DNA of 64,000 bases from Microbacterium nymphoidis (lineage in GTDB: Bacteria > Actinomycetota > Actinomycetes > Actinomycetales > Microbacteriaceae), in contig NZ_JAJNOD010000001.1 in the NCBI RefSeq assembly GCF_021044885.1, positions 1,054,001 to 1,118,000 of the forward strand. Direction: 5' to 3'. The position numbers and the translations under genes were made by a program. Shown here one piece after another: positions 16,415 to 25,218 of the stretch. The number at the start of each line of letters is the position of its first letter. The stretch's first letter is position 1. The notes under the pieces were generated by a model that saw only the letters and a program-made list of their open reading frames with translations, was not told where the DNA came from and ran no database searches.

Positions 16415-17338
16415 TCAGACGACGATTTCGTCTCGCACCGGCGCACGCCGGAGCACGAGGCCCGTGGCCAGCAGCGCGATGCCCACGATGGCGGGCACCC
16501 AGACGAGCAATGCCGGTGCGTGCAGTTCGACGATGCTGTCCTCCCACGGGGCGCCGAATCGTTCCGGTGCGAACGCGAGCGTGAGCACGGCGAACGACAG
16601 CACCGCGGCTCCGGCTGCCGCCAGCACCACACCGGTGGCGCGACGCGTGCCGTGCTGCTGGGCCGCCGCTCCCCCGACGGCCACGAGCATCCAGCCGACG
16701 AGACCGAAGCCGACCGTGAACACCGCGACGCGCAGCGGGAACGACGCCCACGCCGCCACCCAGGCCGCCCCGGGCCCGGCGACCGACATGACGACGAGGT
16801 CCACTGCGCACTGGAAGACCACCACGCCACCGATCGCGGCGATCACCGCCCACGGCGAACGAGGCAGGACCAGCACCGCAGCGACCGCGGCGAAGAGGAT
16901 CCACGACAGCGTCAGGATCAGAGCGGGTGAAGCCGGCAGGAACGCGGCCTCGACGGCACGGGTGGCGATCAGCAGACCGCCCGGCACGATGAGCATGAGG
17001 GCGCGGTCGAAGGGCAGCAGGCCCAGCAGCGACTCGCGCGCACGCCACGGCCGCGTGGCAGCCAGCCACGTGGAGCGCGCCGCTGCGGCGCCGGGGCGTC
17101 GCACGAGAGCGGTGCGCGTGGCGAGGATGCCGATGAGGAGCCACGCCGCCGTGGGAATCAGCAGAACGCGTGCCGCCCACGCCATCGATGCGTCGCGTTC
17201 GGAACGTTCGGGAGCGAGCGTCGCGCCGCTGTGCACAGTAACGATGCCATCGATCAGAGCGGCCGCCACCGCGCATCCCAGCGCCAGAACGGCGACGATC
17301 ACGAGCGCTCTGATGCCCCGTGTCCTCGCCGTCGTCAT
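16415..17338 (-). CDS. Uncharacterised integral membrane protein
   Basis: 307 residues with seven or eight hydrophobic helices separated by arginine-rich cytoplasmic loops (for example TRTALVRRPGAAAARS and TRPWRARESLLG). I recognise no family or catalytic motif. The ATG has TAGCAT six bases upstream. It abuts the convergent MFS gene with no spacer, so the two transcripts are likely to overlap. Confidence 0.6.
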   Translation of the reverse strand: MTTARTRGIRALVIVAVLALGCAVAAALIDGIVTVHSGATLAPERSERDASMAWAARVLLIPTAAWLLIGILATRTALVRRPGAAAARSTWLAATRPWRARESLLGLLPFDRALMLIVPGGLLIATRAVEAAFLPASPALILTLSWILFAAVAAVLVLPRSPWAVIAAIGGVVVFQCAVDLVVMSVAGPGAAWVAAWASFPLRVAVFTVGFGLVGWMLVAVGGAAAQQHGTRRATGVVLAAAGAAVLSFAVLTLAFAPERFGAPWEDSIVELHAPALLVWVPAIVGIALLATGLVLRRAPVRDEIVV

Positions 17339-17344
17339 GTCGAG

Positions 17345-17350
17345 ATGCTA
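17345..17350 (-). promoter_or_regulatory. Candidate leaderless -10 box (TAGCAT)
   Basis: TAGCAT read on the minus strand ends six bases before the ATG at 17338. Confidence 0.5.
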
Positions 17351-17397
17351 CTCCGGATCCTTCTCAGCACTGGCTGTGAGCCGCGATGCGTGCCCGC

Positions 17398-18060
17398 TCA
17401 GAGCAGCCGCCGTGCGCTTGCCCATGCGGTCAGCTCGTGACGCGAGGACAGCTGCAGTTTGCGCAGCACCGCCGAGACATGCGTCTCCACGGTCTTGATC
17501 GAGATGAACAGCTCAGCCGCCACCTCTTTATAGGCGTAGCCGCGCGCGATGAGGCGCATGACCTCCTGTTCGCGGCCCGACAGACGGTCCAGCTCGTCGT
17601 CTGCCCGGGCCGTCTCTCCGCTCATGGCACCGAAGGCGTCGAGCACGAACCCCGCGAGCCGCGGCGAGAAAACCGCATCTCCTGAGGCGACGGCGCGCGC
17701 ACCGGCGCTCACATCGCCTCCGCTGGATCCCTTGGTGATGTAGCCGCGCGCGCCGGCGCGGATCACGCGCACGACGTCCTCCGCCGCGTCCGAGACGCTG
17801 AGGGCGAGATAGCGGGTCTCGGGCGACAGCGGGAGCGCCTGCTGGAGCACCGCCTCCCCGCCGGTGATGTCGCCGATGGCACCGGGCAGATGCACATCCA
17901 GCAGCACAACATCCGGACGGGTCGCGGCGATCACGGCAACCGCGGCGGCGACGTCGCCGGCCTCGCCCACGACCTCGACGCCGGGATCGAGGTCTGCTCG
18001 CAGCCCCGAGCGGAATATCGAATGGTCATCGACGATCACGACACGCAGCACGTCGGTCAT
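17398..18060 (-). CDS. LuxR/NarL-type response regulator
   Basis: 220 residues. The receiver domain has the acidic pair D11-D12 (VIVDDHS), phospho-acceptor D55 (VVLLDVHLPG) and the lysine in YITKGSS. A LuxR helix-turn-helix follows (LSGREQEVMRLIARGYAYKEVAAEL, recognition helix around SIKTVETHV). The start ATG overlaps the histidine kinase stop by four bases, so kinase and regulator are one operon. The partner kinase carries a PspC domain, so the target is likely an envelope-stress regulon, probably including the divergent PspC gene at 19670. Confidence 0.93.
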   Translation of the reverse strand: MTDVLRVVIVDDHSIFRSGLRADLDPGVEVVGEAGDVAAAVAVIAATRPDVVLLDVHLPGAIGDITGGEAVLQQALPLSPETRYLALSVSDAAEDVVRVIRAGARGYITKGSSGGDVSAGARAVASGDAVFSPRLAGFVLDAFGAMSGETARADDELDRLSGREQEVMRLIARGYAYKEVAAELFISIKTVETHVSAVLRKLQLSSRHELTAWASARRLL

Positions 18061-19553
18061 GGAGTCCTCCCTTCGGACATGCCGTTCGTGGCATACGAGC
18101 TGTCACGCCGCAGCGCCAAGCGGATCTGCGTGCCGCTGCCCCCGGCTCCGGGCAGCACCTGAGCCGATCCGCCCGCACGCCGCATGCGGCCGATGATGGA
18201 CTGGCGCACGCCGAGACGATCCGCCGGCACCCCATCGAGGGAGAACCCCGGTCCGCGATCACGGACGTAGACCTCCACCGCGTCGCCGCGCCCCTCGATA
18301 TAGACCGATACGTCGCCGCCGGCGTGGCGTGCGGCGTTGAGCATGGCCTCACGCGCGGCCGCGGCCAGGTCACCGCTGGCGCGTTCGGTGCTGGTGCCGG
18401 CGGCGACCACATCGATGCGGACGGGATAGTCGAGTTCCAGCGCCGCGGCGTAGTCGCGTAGATCGGTGGGCAGATCGCTGTCCGCTGGCTCATCGCCGTC
18501 GTACAGCCAGCTGCGCAACTCCCGCTCCTGCGCGCGAGCCAGGCGCGCAGCCTCGCTGGAGGCACCCGCGCGATTCTGGATGAGGGCGAGGGTCTGCAGC
18601 ACGGAGTCGTGCAGGTGCGCGGCCATCTCGCTGCGCTGCTCCTCACGGATGCGCGTGATCCGCTCGTGCGAGGCGGCCCGCAGACGTGTGACGAGGATGG
18701 GTGCGTAGACGGCGCCGAGCGCGATCACGGCGAGCATCGCGCACACCAGTGCGGAGACACTGCGCTGCCCGATGGTCACCCAGCCGTCGGTGACGAGCAC
18801 GGCCACGAGGATGAGGGCCGCCGTTCCGCGCACGAGCGTGACGTGACGGGCCCCGCGATCAGGGTCATTCGCGTCGAGGAAGCCTGCCCAGAGTGCCCCT
18901 CCGACGGTGACGGCCATAGCCAGGATCGAGCACCAGAACCACTCGCTCTGGTAGGGCCCCGTGGTGCCGACCATCCAGGCCGCGAGCGCCGCGAGCACCC
19001 CACCGGTCCCCACGAGCGCCCACGCCGCAGGCATGCTGCGGGTGACCCGGTTGTCCGCGGCGATCTCTCCGGTGTCGGTCCGCATGGCATCGGCGAGGGG
19101 GACGAGAGCCCACAGCCATGCGTAGAGCATGAGGCCGGCGCCGCTGATGAAGGTCAGCAGGACGAACAGCACGCGCACGGTGCCGACCTGCCAGCCGAGG
19201 TGCGCGGCCAGCCCCTCGGCGACGCCGGCGAGCTGCTGGCGACGGCTGCGACGCAGGGGCGGGCGTCCGAGGGCGCGACCCGCGGGTGCGGTCGGGGGCG
19301 GCGACGATGGTGACGGAGATGCCGGCACGGCTCGTCCCGGTGCCGGCACGGGACGCGGCTGTGGAGTCACGGAGCCGACCGGGCGGGGAGCGGACGATGT
19401 CACGGACGCCGCAGCATGTTGGACGGCGCCCGCCGGCCCGGCCCCGACCGCGGGCGCAGGCATCGCCACAGGCGCGGCGTGCCACGGCAGCGGCGGTGAC
19501 GGCGGGTGCACCGGGCTCCCCGGGCGCACCGGCCCCGGAGGAACAGCGCTCAT
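18057..19553 (-). CDS. PspC-domain sensor histidine kinase
   Basis: 498 residues. Residues 1-95 are proline- and alanine-rich. A PspC domain covers about 98-155 (RQQLAGVAEGLAAHLGWQVG, then one membrane helix). Four or so further helices lie between 175 and 290. The HisKA_3 dimerisation motif AAHLHDSVLQTL has phospho-acceptor H315. The ATPase domain follows with N-box MLNAARHAGG and G-box VRDRGPGFSL. PspC-HATPase kinases paired with LuxR regulators are known from actinobacteria and are linked to cell-envelope stress. The gene is divergent from another PspC-domain gene, with 116 bp between starts. Confidence 0.92.
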   Translation of the reverse strand: MSAVPPGPVRPGSPVHPPSPPLPWHAAPVAMPAPAVGAGPAGAVQHAAASVTSSAPRPVGSVTPQPRPVPAPGRAVPASPSPSSPPPTAPAGRALGRPPLRRSRRQQLAGVAEGLAAHLGWQVGTVRVLFVLLTFISGAGLMLYAWLWALVPLADAMRTDTGEIAADNRVTRSMPAAWALVGTGGVLAALAAWMVGTTGPYQSEWFWCSILAMAVTVGGALWAGFLDANDPDRGARHVTLVRGTAALILVAVLVTDGWVTIGQRSVSALVCAMLAVIALGAVYAPILVTRLRAASHERITRIREEQRSEMAAHLHDSVLQTLALIQNRAGASSEAARLARAQERELRSWLYDGDEPADSDLPTDLRDYAAALELDYPVRIDVVAAGTSTERASGDLAAAAREAMLNAARHAGGDVSVYIEGRGDAVEVYVRDRGPGFSLDGVPADRLGVRQSIIGRMRRAGGSAQVLPGAGGSGTQIRLALRRDSSYATNGMSEGRTP

Positions 19554-19669
19554 GTGCCCATCCCATCACAATGCACCGCGCCCCGGAGTGCTCGACCCCG
19601 GGGAATCAGGGGTGCGTCAGGGGCATCCCCCATGGCGCGCACGACGCAGGCGGCGGCACAGTGGAGAGC

Positions 19670-21811
19670 ATGACCGACAATCCTGTTTCGTCGCCGACCC
19701 CACCTCCCCCGTACCCGGGTGCTCCCGGCACGGGTGGAGACGGCTCCGCGCCCCACGGCACGGGCAACGGCTTCTTCGGCTGGCTTCGCACCCTGGGGCT
19801 CGCCCGCGGCGATGCGTGGGTTGGCGGCGTCTGCGGCGGGATCGCGGCACGACTGGGGATCGATCCGCTCATCGTCCGCGGCATCTTCGTCGTGGCGGCC
19901 GTCCTCGGCCTGCCGATGCTGCTGGTGTACGCGATCCTCTGGGTCGTCCTTCCCGACCGGTCCGGTGTCATCCATCTGGAGAGCCTTTTCCATGGCAGGC
20001 TGGAGCCGCCGACCATCGCCGCCCTCGTGATCGTCCTGCTGAGCTTCGTGCCGGTGATCCCCTGGGTCAGCAACCTGCTGCTGTGGTCGGGCGGATCATG
20101 GGGCGGCATCTACGACATCGGCGGCGCGCTCAGCGTGCTGTGGCGCGGGCTGCTGGTGCTGGCACTGATCGGTCTCGTGAGCGTGGCGATCGTGGCCGTC
20201 GCCCGCCGGCCCCGCCACCGCCGGCGTGGCGGCGCAGAGGCGGGCTTCGATCCGTACGGCCCGGGGGTGCCTTCACCCGACCCGCGGGGCTTCCGCCCCC
20301 CGCCCCACCCCGGCGCGGCACCGTATTCGACCACCGCCCCGGCGGGCGGAGCCTGGCCCGTGCCGCGACTCGATGCCCCCGCGCACGCGCCGGCCGCCTT
20401 CGCAGCCGGGCGCAACGAGACGGTCGCAGGTCCCGGCGAGGCCACGACCACTGCCGCGAGCACGACGCCCGGCGCTGAGGAGATCCCCCCGTATGAGGGT
20501 CTCACCGCCAGCATGGCCGACGGCGACTCCACGGGTCACATCGTCGCTCGCGACGTTGCCGCCACCGGTGGCGGCAACGTGGAGGTTCCCGGCGGGGTCA
20601 GGGCGGACGAGCCCGGCACCGCGCCCGCATGGCACGAGAGCGCCGCGGCGTCCTCCAGGCCGCTAGCCGCTTCGGCCGGCGCCGAGGCGGGTTCCCCCGT
20701 CGATGCATCCCAGCCTCACCCCGGCGCCGCGCCGACCACGACTGCTCCGTATGACACATGGCGTCAGCAGCAGGATCAGTGGCGCGCGGAGCACGACGCG
20801 TGGCGTCAGCAGCAGCGCGACGCCGAGCGTGTCGCGCGCGAGCAAGCCCGCGCCGAGGCCGCGGAGGCGACAGCTCGAGCCAACCGCGAGTACGAGGAGG
20901 CCCGGGCACGGCGCCGCGCCTCTCGCCCTCGCACGGCCCTCTGGTACGTAGCACTGACGCTGGGTGTGATGGCCGCCGGTGGTGCCGCCGTCGCGCTCGT
21001 GGCCGCTCCGCGCGGCACGATGATGGCGGCGACCCTCGCTTTCCTCGCGGCCACAGCCGTCGGGGCGGTCGCGATGATCGTGGCGGGCATCGCTCGCCGC
21101 CGTAGCGGCTTCATCACCTTCCTCACCGTCAGCAGCCTGGTGATCGCTGCCGGCACGCTGGTGCCCGCTCTGTCGGTGGGACGGCCCTGGAGCGGATCCG
21201 AGGTGGCGCGGGTGGACGGCCAGGTGCTCCTGCCGATCGGCAGCGCCTCGATCAGCGGTCCCGATCCCTCGGACCGCACCTACCTGCAGTCCTTCGGATT
21301 CACCAACCTGTACCTGAACCCCTGGATGGCGGCGGATCCCGGCTACGCCATGGTGGAGCCGGAACCCGTCCCGACCGCAACCGCCGCGCCAGCGCCCTCG
21401 TCCTCACCTGAGCCGTCGACGAGCGCTGCCGCACCGTCGCTCATGCTGCCCATGCAGGCCGGTTCGATCACGCTCGAGAAGGGTGGCGAAGGAAGCACGC
21501 AGGTCGACCTGGAGGCGGGCATGATCGTCAGGTTCACGATCACCGCGGCATCGCTCAGCCTCGGCACCTACCGGGTGGAGGAGACCGACGACAGCTATGC
21601 GGACGTCCGCAACATCGACCTCCCCACGCCCCGGACCAACGACGACGGAACGTACACGTGGACGTTCACGCTGGACACGATGGCCGAGTCGCCCCTGATC
21701 ACCGGCGACCCGGACTCCCACGCCCGCAGTTCCGTGATCACCGATGTGAACATCACCCAGCAGGACGACGTCTGGATCAACGCCGGACTCGCTCCGGAGA
21801 GGAAGCGATGA
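19670..21811 (+). CDS. PspC-domain membrane protein with coiled-coil and extracytoplasmic tail
   Basis: 713 residues from the ATG at 19670; earlier in-frame starts overlap the kinase gene. A PspC domain at about 46-98 (VGGVCGGIAARLGIDPLIV) is followed by two more helices to about residue 178, then a 180-residue proline-rich linker. A charged helix at about 360-420 is built on a repeated WRQQQ unit (YDTWRQQQDQWRAEHDAW). Three helices follow at about 424-502, then a 210-residue tail predicted outside the cell, with a Pro/Ser/Thr-rich stretch. The tail does not clearly match the LiaF/Toastrack domains often fused to PspC. Likely a membrane-stress effector or a third component of the adjacent kinase system. 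Confidence 0.8.
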   Translation: MTDNPVSSPTPPPPYPGAPGTGGDGSAPHGTGNGFFGWLRTLGLARGDAWVGGVCGGIAARLGIDPLIVRGIFVVAAVLGLPMLLVYAILWVVLPDRSGVIHLESLFHGRLEPPTIAALVIVLLSFVPVIPWVSNLLLWSGGSWGGIYDIGGALSVLWRGLLVLALIGLVSVAIVAVARRPRHRRRGGAEAGFDPYGPGVPSPDPRGFRPPPHPGAAPYSTTAPAGGAWPVPRLDAPAHAPAAFAAGRNETVAGPGEATTTAASTTPGAEEIPPYEGLTASMADGDSTGHIVARDVAATGGGNVEVPGGVRADEPGTAPAWHESAAASSRPLAASAGAEAGSPVDASQPHPGAAPTTTAPYDTWRQQQDQWRAEHDAWRQQQRDAERVAREQARAEAAEATARANREYEEARARRRASRPRTALWYVALTLGVMAAGGAAVALVAAPRGTMMAATLAFLAATAVGAVAMIVAGIARRRSGFITFLTVSSLVIAAGTLVPALSVGRPWSGSEVARVDGQVLLPIGSASISGPDPSDRTYLQSFGFTNLYLNPWMAADPGYAMVEPEPVPTATAAPAPSSSPEPSTSAAAPSLMLPMQAGSITLEKGGEGSTQVDLEAGMIVRFTITAASLSLGTYRVEETDDSYADVRNIDLPTPRTNDDGTYTWTFTLDTMAESPLITGDPDSHARSSVITDVNITQQDDVWINAGLAPERKR

Positions 21812-22431
21812 ACAGCCACGACACGCCTGACGCGTACACCCCGGCCACCGATGACGAAGCCGTGCCGTCCTCGGGGACCACGCACTCGCAGGAGCCCCCG
21901 GCCTCGGACGTGGCGGACGCCGCCGAAGAGCGGCGCCCCGATGGTGACGAGTCCGACTCGCCCGCCCCGGCGCCGCACCCACTCCTGGAAGGCAGCCCGG
22001 TTCCGGACGAGGACCTTGTGCTGACGGCACCGGCTCTCTCGATCGCGCCCGCGCCGGTGGAGGACGTGCCTGCGCAGATGGCACCGCCAGCGCCGTCCGT
22101 CGCGCGAGACGCGACGGCGGCCCCCAGCCCCGTCACACCAGCCGCCGGTGATCCCCCGGCGCCCTCCCTTCCCACAGTCCCCGAAGCCCCCCGTACCCGC
22201 TGGGGCGGGATTATCTGGGGTCTGGTCTTCCTGGCACTCGCGGGTATCGGCTTCTGGTCGACCACCGCCCTCTCCGCCGATTTCCTGGCGGACGTCTGGT
22301 TGCGCATCACCCCCCTCGCCGTCGGCGCGGGGATGGTGCTCATCGTCGGAGTGATCGCGGTGCTGTGTGCACTCGTCGCGCTCGCCCGGCACCTCCAGCG
22401 GCGCTCTGCCGCGCAGCGGTCGCTCCTCTGA
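21808..22431 (+). CDS. Small membrane protein co-encoded with the PspC protein
   Basis: 207 residues. The first 125 are rich in proline, alanine, aspartate and serine and probably disordered. Two hydrophobic helices follow (WGGIIWGLVFLALAGIGFWS and VGAGMVLIVGVIAVLCALVA), ending in a basic tail. The ATG overlaps the stop of the PspC gene (ATGA), with GAGGAAG as ribosome site, so the two are coupled. I recognise no family. Position suggests an accessory subunit of the PspC module. Confidence 0.75.
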   Translation: MNSHDTPDAYTPATDDEAVPSSGTTHSQEPPASDVADAAEERRPDGDESDSPAPAPHPLLEGSPVPDEDLVLTAPALSIAPAPVEDVPAQMAPPAPSVARDATAAPSPVTPAAGDPPAPSLPTVPEAPRTRWGGIIWGLVFLALAGIGFWSTTALSADFLADVWLRITPLAVGAGMVLIVGVIAVLCALVALARHLQRRSAAQRSLL

Positions 22432-22553
22432 TGCGGCCCCGGGCGGATGCGGTTCAGGGCCCGCATCCGCCCCCCTCTACCGTGGGATCTCGTCACGTGC
22501 CGTCACGGTCGGTGATCCTTCGTCACTCACGCTCCTGCGCGGCGATCGCGGGT

Positions 22554-22559
22554 TAGCGT
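22554..22559 (+). promoter_or_regulatory. Candidate -10 box of the tRNA-like element (TAGCGT)
   Basis: TAGCGT ends eight bases before the first base of the tRNA-like cloverleaf. No clear -35 box is visible. Confidence 0.4.
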
Positions 22560-22567
22560 GGGGACAT

Positions 22568-22640
22568 CGCGACGGTCCGGGTGGTTCCGGGCACCGGTTC
22601 ATACCCGGTTGTGCAGCGGGTTCGACTCCCGCCGTCGCGT
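22568..22640 (+). tRNA. Non-canonical tRNA-like element with CAT anticodon
   Basis: The sequence folds as a cloverleaf. Acceptor stem: 22568-22574 with 22633-22639, seven Watson-Crick pairs. Anticodon stem: 22593-22597 with 22605-22609, five pairs; loop TTCATAC, anticodon CAT at 22600-22602, with T33 and A37 present. T stem: 22616-22620 with 22628-22632, five pairs; loop TTCGACT. Discriminator T at 22640. The D arm is short (CCGG/CCGG stem, six-base loop GTGGTT), position 8 is G instead of T, two bases separate D and anticodon stems, and CCA is not encoded. Anticodon stem and T arm look functional but the core is atypical. It could be a divergent Met/Ile2-type tRNA, a decayed tRNA, or a tRNA-like regulatory RNA. 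Confidence 0.55.
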
Positions 22641-22773
22641 CAAATGCTCCCGCGGGCCGCGGTCACCGCAGTACGGGCGGCGACGCGCCGCAGGACATGT
22701 CAACCCGCCGGTCGAACATGCAGGGTGCAGGTATGGTGGCGCCCATGTGGTTTTCCCCGGTGGGAGGTCGATC

Positions 22774-23727
22774 GTGACCTCGGGTGTCATGCCCTCGTTC
22801 GGCATCACCCTCGCCGCTGCGCGAGGATCGCGCACCGTCTACACGCTGACGGGGCGGCGCGGGATGGATTCGCTCGCCGCGGATGGCGATCTCACCAGCG
22901 CCGATCACGACGGCTTCCGTGGCCGTCTCGTGTCGGTGCCCCTCGGTGAATCGGCGTTCGAGGATCTGCGCTGCTCCGCGTTCCGCTTCGAGCGGCCCGT
23001 CGGTGCCGCTGCGGCGATGGCGGACGTGGCGCGGCTCATGTTCGTCGTCCACGGCGGCGTCACCGTCCAGGAGGGAGCCGACGAAGTCGCCGTGCCGGCT
23101 GGTCACTGGCTGCTCGCTCCTGCCCGGCGGTCGTTCGTGATGAGCAGCGACGGGTCGTCGCGGTTGCTCAGCGTGCTCATTCCGACGCGCAAGCTCCGGA
23201 TGCCCCGTGAGCGACTGGATGCTCTCGGCTTGCGCCCGCTGGCGGACGTGGCGGTGGGGTCGGCGTTCGAGAGTCTGCTGCGTTCCCTGTCCCAGTCGGC
23301 TCCGGACGACAACACGGTGGAGGCGGATCTCACCGCTCATGCCCTGCTCGACCTCTCCCGCGCGCTTCTCGCCGCTCAGCCCGCAGGAGAGCCGGCCGAC
23401 CCGGATGACGCGGTCCGCGCCCGCGTGCACGACTTCATCGAGCACAACTACGCCGACCCGAACCTTCACGTCTCCGTGATCGCCGCCGCGCTCGGGGTGA
23501 GCGTGCGTCGACTGCACCGGCTGTTCGAATCCGAGCCGCTCTCCATCTCACAGTGCATCCGCCGCTGGCGGGTGACCGCCGCCGGACGCGAGCTGCTTCT
23601 CACGCAGGAGCCGTTCGAGTCGATCGCCCGCCGCGTGGGTTTCGGATCGTCTGACACCGGCTATCGGAGCTTCCGCGACGAATACGGCATGACTCCGGCG
23701 GAGTACCGGCGCCGCGGGCGGGTCTGA
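22774..23727 (+). CDS. AraC-family transcriptional regulator
   Basis: 317 residues from the GTG at 22774, chosen for GGGAGG six bases upstream. Upstream codons of the open frame run through the tRNA-like element and are not coding. The N-terminal half has a cupin-like region (LMFVVHGGVTVQEGADEVAV, then PAGHWLLAPA). The C-terminal 100 residues form the two AraC helix-turn-helices (VSVIAAALGVSVRRLHRLFE and IARRVGFGSSDTGYRSFRDE, ending GMTPAEYRRRGR). The overall shape resembles AraC_binding_2 regulators. The inducer and targets are unknown. It stands between the tRNA-like element and the small convergent gene. Confidence 0.88.
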   Translation: MTSGVMPSFGITLAAARGSRTVYTLTGRRGMDSLAADGDLTSADHDGFRGRLVSVPLGESAFEDLRCSAFRFERPVGAAAAMADVARLMFVVHGGVTVQEGADEVAVPAGHWLLAPARRSFVMSSDGSSRLLSVLIPTRKLRMPRERLDALGLRPLADVAVGSAFESLLRSLSQSAPDDNTVEADLTAHALLDLSRALLAAQPAGEPADPDDAVRARVHDFIEHNYADPNLHVSVIAAALGVSVRRLHRLFESEPLSISQCIRRWRVTAAGRELLLTQEPFESIARRVGFGSSDTGYRSFRDEYGMTPAEYRRRGRV

Positions 23728-23733
23728 CCGGCT

Positions 23734-23964
23734 TCAGGCGCCGAGCACGGGTTCGATCCGCTGCGCGGTCTGCGTGAGCGCTTCTTCGCGCACATTCATG
23801 TACACGGCGATGCGCCGATCCAGCTCGCCGGAGCCCGAAGCGTCGCGCTCGCGCGCGTCCTGGATGTCCTCGGCGAGCTTCACGAGTCGTGCGTGCGCGT
23901 CCGCGGGGATCCGTGTCTGAAGCATCGCGAGGTCTTTGCGATAGGTGTCGCTCACCGGACCCAT
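23734..23964 (-). CDS. Small helical hypothetical protein
   Basis: 76 residues from the ATG at 23964, preceded by a strong GGAGGAG ribosome site. A longer frame starting at 24027 adds an unlikely arginine-run leader. The protein is predicted almost wholly alpha-helical and charged (ARLVKLAEDIQDARERD, DRRIAVYMNVREEALTQ). I recognise no family. The stop lies seven bases from the stop of the convergent AraC gene. Confidence 0.6.
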   Translation of the reverse strand: MGPVSDTYRKDLAMLQTRIPADAHARLVKLAEDIQDARERDASGSGELDRRIAVYMNVREEALTQTAQRIEPVLGA

Positions 23965-24127
23965 GATGCTCCTCCTCCGCCGCCGCCTCGGATCGCGATC
24001 GGTTCCGTGATCGAACGACTTCACCACCCATGATGCCGCAGTTCGAGTCCGTGGCAGGCGCAGTATGCGCCCCGGCGATGTCGGGCGAAGTTAGCTCAGA
24101 AGAATCTGAATCACCTGTGTAGAGCAC

Positions 24128-24994
24128 TCAGAGTGCGAGCAGCGCGATCCCCGCCACGACCACGATCGAGGCTCCCACCCGCAGCCCGGGCCGTCCCTCT
24201 CGCAGGACGAAGGCGCCGAAGAGGCTCACGAGCACGACGCTGACTTCGCGCGTGGGAGCGACGAGCGACACGGGTGCGATGGTCGTCGCGGCGAGCACGA
24301 GGATGTAGCTCAGCGGCGACAGCACACCGAAGGCCAGGAGGCGTCGCCACTGCAGCCGTGCGAGCGGAACGACCTGGCGCCAGCGCGGCCCGAGAATCGC
24401 GCCGAACAGCACCACCTCGATCAGGGTGCACCCCACCATGAACGCCACGGGTGAGATGTGCCACATCCGCAGAGACTGGCTGTCCCACAGCGTGTACGCG
24501 GCGATGGCGAGACCGGTGAGGAGACCGAAGACGATCGCGGGATCCACACCGCGGCGCGTCGACGATCCCGCGCCGCGGTCGACCAGCCCGATCCAGACCA
24601 CGCCGACAATCACCGCGATCACGCCCACGAGCGCGATCGGTGAGGGTCGCTCGCCCAGTGCGAGTACCGCCACGATCACGGTGACCAGCGGCCCGGACCC
24701 GCGCGCCGTGGCGTACACGGTGGAGAGGTTTCCGGCCGCGTATCCCCGCTGCAGCACCAGCATGTAGACCACGTGCAGCACCGCCGACACGGCGACTCCC
24801 AGGAGGAAGCCCGACCAGTCATCCGTTCCGATCCCACCCGTGAACGGCACGACGGGCAGCCATACGATGCCGCTGGCCAGCGCGCCGAGCCAGAGGAACG
24901 GCAAGCCGGCCCGGCTGGCACCGTGAGCGATCACGTTCCAGGCGGCGTGCGCACACGCGGCGGCGAGAACGAGGACGAGAGCAAGAAGCGACAT
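24128..24994 (-). CDS. EamA/DMT-superfamily transporter
   Basis: 288 residues with about ten hydrophobic helices arranged as two EamA repeats. The first repeat ends near ARGSGPLVTVIVAVLALGE, where the conserved glycine/proline-rich helix and the trailing glutamate of the family are visible. The second ends near APTREVSVVLVSLFGAFVLREG. The family exports amino acids or other small metabolites; no substrate can be named. An AAGG ribosome site precedes the ATG. Divergent from the lipoprotein gene. Confidence 0.87.
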   Translation of the reverse strand: MSLLALVLVLAAACAHAAWNVIAHGASRAGLPFLWLGALASGIVWLPVVPFTGGIGTDDWSGFLLGVAVSAVLHVVYMLVLQRGYAAGNLSTVYATARGSGPLVTVIVAVLALGERPSPIALVGVIAVIVGVVWIGLVDRGAGSSTRRGVDPAIVFGLLTGLAIAAYTLWDSQSLRMWHISPVAFMVGCTLIEVVLFGAILGPRWRQVVPLARLQWRRLLAFGVLSPLSYILVLAATTIAPVSLVAPTREVSVVLVSLFGAFVLREGRPGLRVGASIVVVAGIALLAL

Positions 24995-25206
24995 GAGAAC
25001 CTTCCGCTCGCCGATTCATGGATCGACGAACACCGGTCCTCCGGGCTTTTGTCCTGTCAGATGACGTGCGACGGCGTCGCGCGTGGCGCCGCTCGGACCT
25101 GTCGAACGTGGTTCCGGAACCCTAGGCGCTATCGCCACCAGCCTAAGTCATAACGATCGTGTCTCCAGACTCTCACCGGTGCTTCGGCGGACCCGGTCGG
25201 CATCGC

Positions 25207-25212
25207 TACGAT
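25207..25212 (+). promoter_or_regulatory. Candidate leaderless -10 box (TACGAT)
   Basis: TACGAT ends six bases before the ATG at 25219. A perfect 12-bp palindrome, GGTTCCGGAACC, lies upstream at 25110-25121. Confidence 0.5.
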
Positions 25213-25218
25213 CAGCGC

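Noticed and set aside
22558..22773. Upstream part of the AraC open frame as coding
   Set aside because: It passes through the tRNA-like element. The GTG at 22774 has a proper ribosome site and the family N-terminus follows it.
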